A DNA stretch of 64,000 nucleotides from Sphingopyxis sp. GTDB taxonomy: Bacteria; Pseudomonadota; Alphaproteobacteria; Sphingomonadales; Sphingomonadaceae. A program made the position numbers and the translations under genes. The stretch's first letter is position 1; each line of letters begins with the position of its first letter. Where the stretch lies: assembly GCF_025869345.1 (NCBI RefSeq), contig NZ_JAOZVW010000040.1:1-64000 (forward strand), written 5' to 3'. The notes beneath the pieces are model-generated. The model had not been told where the DNA came from. It saw only the letters and a program-made list of their open reading frames with translations, and did no database searches. Shown here piece after piece: positions 61,742 through 64,000 of this stretch.

Positions 61742-62799
61742 CCGGAAAGAAGAAGCGCCGATTCAGGAAGCGCTATGCGCTGGCGCTGCTACTCTTCGCG
61801 CTGATCCTCTGGCCGGTCCTCTATATCGAACTCGGCTGCGGGCCATCGGCGCAGGCCGCCGCGCCTTACCGTCCGCTGCTCGCGAACGCGGCCGACCGGC
61901 GACCCGAAGCGCGCACGCTCCTGACCTATCCCGAATGGCATATCGTCTATTCGGCCGAGAGCCTGGGCCGCCACCTCGCCGACAAGCCGCCGAGCAGCTA
62001 TCGCTATCTCCGCGACATTCGCAGTTTCTGGTCGAGCTATTGCGCGCTCAATCGCGCCGCCGACCCCGATGATGCGGGCGATGCGAAGGTGATGCTCTAT
62101 ACGATCGGCATCAGCTTCAGCGCCGAAATGGCGGTGAAGGCGGCGTGGGAGAATACGGTCGGCCGCCTCTTCGAAGGAATGGGCGGCTATCGCAGCGCCG
62201 AGGATCGCTATGCCGCGGGGGTGCAGCAGCGCTATGGCGCCTTCATGCACGAAACGCCCTGGTATCGCTTTCCCTTCGGGCAGGCGTTCACCGGCCTCTG
62301 GCACACCGATTTCGGCGGCGTGCGCGGCGTCGAGCGGCGCGTCGCGCTCAGCCTCGAATATGGGGTGAAGACGGGCTATGCGAAGCTGATCGGCTGGGCG
62401 AGCGGCACCGCGCTGGGCGCCGACGAGGTGCGGATGCGGCTGGTGCTCGACGCGACGCCCGAACAAATCACGGCGATCGACCCGCGACTGAAGGTCATCT
62501 CGTCCGGCGCGCAAGGCACAGTGGTCGATGCACCGCGTTATGCCCAATTCACCGACATTGCGCGGAAGATCGCCGCGGCCGGAATCGCGTTCCGCGAGAT
62601 TGCGGGCAACGACGATATCTTCCTCACCGTCCTCGCGCCCGCGTCGAAGCCCGCAGGCCAGCCGCTGCTGTCGATGGCGCTCGGCGACCGGCCGGGCTGG
62701 GAACGGCGCGGCTATCTGGTCAAAGTACCCGCGCTGTCGGCAAGGCTCGCCGCGCTCCCTGCCGAGGGCGCGACCCTCGAACATATCTACGATTACTGA
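61738..62799 (+). CDS. Membrane-anchored protein, second gene of the uncharacterised operon
   Basis: A 353-residue protein. A single hydrophobic segment (YALALLLFALILWPVLYIEL) follows a basic N-terminal stretch (KKKRRFRKR), so it is anchored with the main part in the periplasm. That part starts with a tyrosine-rich region (LTYPEWHIVYSAESLGRHL) and has several W, Y and R residues. No catalytic set is recognised. The GTG start overlaps the first gene and its stop shares a base with the third gene's start. Confidence 0.78.
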   Translation: MTGKKKRRFRKRYALALLLFALILWPVLYIELGCGPSAQAAAPYRPLLANAADRRPEARTLLTYPEWHIVYSAESLGRHLADKPPSSYRYLRDIRSFWSSYCALNRAADPDDAGDAKVMLYTIGISFSAEMAVKAAWENTVGRLFEGMGGYRSAEDRYAAGVQQRYGAFMHETPWYRFPFGQAFTGLWHTDFGGVRGVERRVALSLEYGVKTGYAKLIGWASGTALGADEVRMRLVLDATPEQITAIDPRLKVISSGAQGTVVDAPRYAQFTDIARKIAAAGIAFREIAGNDDIFLTVLAPASKPAGQPLLSMALGDRPGWERRGYLVKVPALSARLAALPAEGATLEHIYDY

Positions 62800-63104
62800 T
62801 GAAGCGCACGCTGACCGGCGCCGCCCTTGCCCTGCTCGCATGGGTCGCGATCATGCTCTTCCTGCCCTTCGCCGGTCCCTCGGGGCGGCAGGTCGCGGTG
62901 GTGGGCGACACGGGCAAGGCGCTGCGTACCATCGCCGATGCCGGCGGCCGCGTCGTCGCGGTGCGCAAGAATGCGGTGATAGCGGTCGCGACCGACGATC
63001 GGGGGTTCGTGTGGCGGCTCTACCGGAACGGAGCGCCGCTGGTGATCGAGGGGCGGATCGCAGCGGCGTGTTTTCCGGTTGCTACACCGGCATCGCGGAA
63101 ATAG
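62799..63104 (+). CDS. Small membrane-anchored protein, third gene of the uncharacterised operon
   Basis: A 101-residue protein, MKRTLTGAALALLAWVAIML with one hydrophobic anchor at the start, then a short alpha/beta periplasmic part (RTIADAGGRVVAVRKNAVIA). Its start codon shares a base with the stop of the 353-residue gene (TGATG), so translation is coupled. No family recognised. Confidence 0.75.
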   Translation: MKRTLTGAALALLAWVAIMLFLPFAGPSGRQVAVVGDTGKALRTIADAGGRVVAVRKNAVIAVATDDRGFVWRLYRNGAPLVIEGRIAAACFPVATPASRK

Positions 63105-63123
63105 ACTGTTCCCCCGCGAAGGA

Positions 63124-63185
63124 GCATCGGGTCGGATCGTCCCCCGGACGATCCTTGACCATGCGGGGCATGGTCAACCCGATGC
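63124..63185. repeat. Cloverleaf-like structured element
   Basis: Outer arms GCATCGGGT and ACCCGATGC enclose two perfect hairpins side by side: GGATCGTCC-CCC-GGACGATCC and TTGACCATGC-GGG-GCATGGTCAA. Single-stranded DNA or RNA would fold into a three-way junction. It lies 20 bases after the last gene of the operon. Nothing similar is elsewhere in the window. It may be an RNA terminator-like element or a mobile repeat. Confidence 0.8.
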
Positions 63186-63229
63186 TGGTCCATCTCCGGC
63201 CGGTGCCAGTCCGAAACGGCAAGAGATGG

Positions 63230-63249
63230 GTCCCCGCCTGCGCGGGGAC
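63230..63249. terminator. Short hairpin downstream of the three-gene operon
   Basis: GTCCCCGC and GCGGGGAC pair around CTGC. A strong T-run is absent on both strands, so it is at most a weak terminator between convergent genes. Confidence 0.35.
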
Positions 63250-63260
63250 ACGTGGTTTAT

Positions 63261-64000
63261 TTACGTGGATTCCGCATAGCGATCATACCAGCGGTTCCGG
63301 AACAGCCCCTCCGGATCCCATTTCCTCTTCTCCACGACGAACGCATCGAACTCGGGATAGGCCCGCCTGAGCTGCTCGCCCGAATAATGAAGCTGGTAGG
63401 GCAGGAAGAAGCGCCCGCCATGCTTCGCGGTCAGGTCGATCAGTTCGCGGGTCAGCCGGTCCATCTCCGCATTCCCCGCGGCGTCGGTCGGCTGGTTGAT
63501 ATAGAGAACGACCGAAAACGCCGGTTCGGGCGCATAGCTCAGCGCATTCTCCTCCTTCTCGACCGCGCGGATCGAGGCGTTGAGAAGGTTGGTCTTGCGC
63601 CGCTTGAACACCGCGCGCAGGTCGGCGACGAACGGCAGCAGGGCCGCGCGCGGCACGAAATATTCGTGGAGGATGTCGGTCTCGCCGCGCAGATCATTGT
63701 AGAGATAAGGCACCGAGTCATGCATCGGGTCGTTGCGCGACACGAGGCATGCTTCGCCGTCCCGCATCGCCTGCGCCCGCGTGACGGTGCAGCTTTCGAT
63801 GCGATGCTCGATATTCTTCTCGGTCCACCATTTGAGCGACTTGAGCCAGTCGGCGCGCTTCGACATATTGACCGTCAGGCGGCGTAGCTTGACCGCGCCG
63901 ACCTCCGACAAGGGCGCGCGCTCCAGCCCCGCTTCATCAGGCACTTTGGTGTAGCGATAGACCAGCGCTTCCTCGAGCAGGCTGCCCGGCGCGGTCGACA
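63261..64000 (-). CDS. FAD-linked oxidase, C-terminal part (gene runs off the window)
   Basis: At least 246 codons of a gene whose 5' part lies beyond the window. The visible part reads on from STAPGSLLEEALVYRY through ALLPFVADLRAVFKRRKTNLL and ends in KWDPEGLFRNRWYDRY, a C-terminus like those of FAD-binding oxidases of the D-arabinono-lactone/gulonolactone and related groups. The FAD-binding domain itself is not seen here. The frame stays open to position 64000 with no start codon needed inside the window. Confidence 0.8.
   Translation of the reverse strand, partial: STAPGSLLEEALVYRYTKVPDEAGLERAPLSEVGAVKLRRLTVNMSKRADWLKSLKWWTEKNIEHRIESCTVTRAQAMRDGEACLVSRNDPMHDSVPYLYNDLRGETDILHEYFVPRAALLPFVADLRAVFKRRKTNLLNASIRAVEKEENALSYAPEPAFSVVLYINQPTDAAGNAEMDRLTRELIDLTAKHGGRFFLPYQLHYSGEQLRRAYPEFDAFVVEKRKWDPEGLFRNRWYDRYAEST

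Noticed and set aside
1-64000. CRISPR array, prophage or insertion sequence
   Set aside because: No regularly spaced direct repeats, phage structural genes or transposase genes were seen. The many repeats present are palindromic and dispersed.

Overview
The window looks like a chromosomal segment of a high-GC alphaproteobacterium of the order Sphingomonadales, most like Sphingopyxis. This is inferred from gene content and order: the rpiB-glyA-nrdR and argD-argF-hslO clusters, the petABC operon, an EipA/DUF1134 protein, abundant TonB-dependent receptors, frequent ATGA/GTGA start-stop overlaps, and many short palindromic intergenic repeats. No rRNA, prophage, insertion sequence or CRISPR array was seen. 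One tRNA (Ser, anticodon GCT) is present. Almost all of the DNA is coding, on both strands.

Layout. 0.2-1.6 kb: ferredoxin and cysteine desulfurase, flanked by palindromes. 1.9-6.6 kb: alpha/beta hydrolase, a small membrane protein, then rpiB-glyA-nrdR and a fused GIY-YIG/TrmJ frame. 6.7-10 kb: chorismate mutase, rpsD and an S9 peptidase. 10.2-14.4 kb: M28 peptidase lipoprotein, the two-step agmatine-to-putrescine pathway (aguA, aguB) and a heme-binding-like protein. 14.4-24 kb: a PilZ protein, then dctD-dctB divergent from dctA, a large TonB-dependent receptor and an SGNH-type hydrolase. 24-27.3 kb: nitronate monooxygenase, tRNA-Ser, EipA-like protein, DUF6624 protein. 27.5-30.2 kb: the cytochrome bc1 operon. 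30.4-36.6 kb: trmL-hemF, two paralogous membrane proteins, lipB, queE-queC, DUF3617 protein. 36.8-39.8 kb: argD-argF-hslO behind a promoter and a terminator-like hairpin. 40-45 kb: LLM oxidoreductase, Lrp regulator divergent from a LysE exporter, aldo/keto reductase, dienelactone hydrolase. 45.2-51.8 kb: glmU and glmS with a GNAT gene and a VapBC-type toxin-antitoxin pair between them, a putative PD-(D/E)XK protein and two HAD phosphatases. 51.9-54.5 kb: a tightly overlapping operon encoding a MarR regulator, a PqqD-like protein, an HprK-related kinase and a nucleotidyltransferase (the 'HPr-rel-A' set, function unknown). 54.7-57.4 kb: maleylacetoacetate isomerase overlapping a second TonB receptor. 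57.6-59.8 kb: a beta-helix protein and diheme cytochrome pair of unknown function. 59.9-64 kb: DUF2147 protein, a racemase lacking one catalytic residue, an uncharacterised three-gene membrane operon, and a truncated FAD-linked oxidase.

The most promising uncharacterised systems are the MarR/PqqD/HprK-like/nucleotidyltransferase operon, the beta-helix/diheme-cytochrome pair, and the dctA-TonB receptor-SGNH hydrolase operon under an unusual DctB/DctD pair whose DctD lacks the sigma-54 contact motif. A striking non-genic feature is the density of palindromic repeats, in at least three families. One copy is read in frame inside a gene and joins a GIY-YIG domain to a tRNA methyltransferase.
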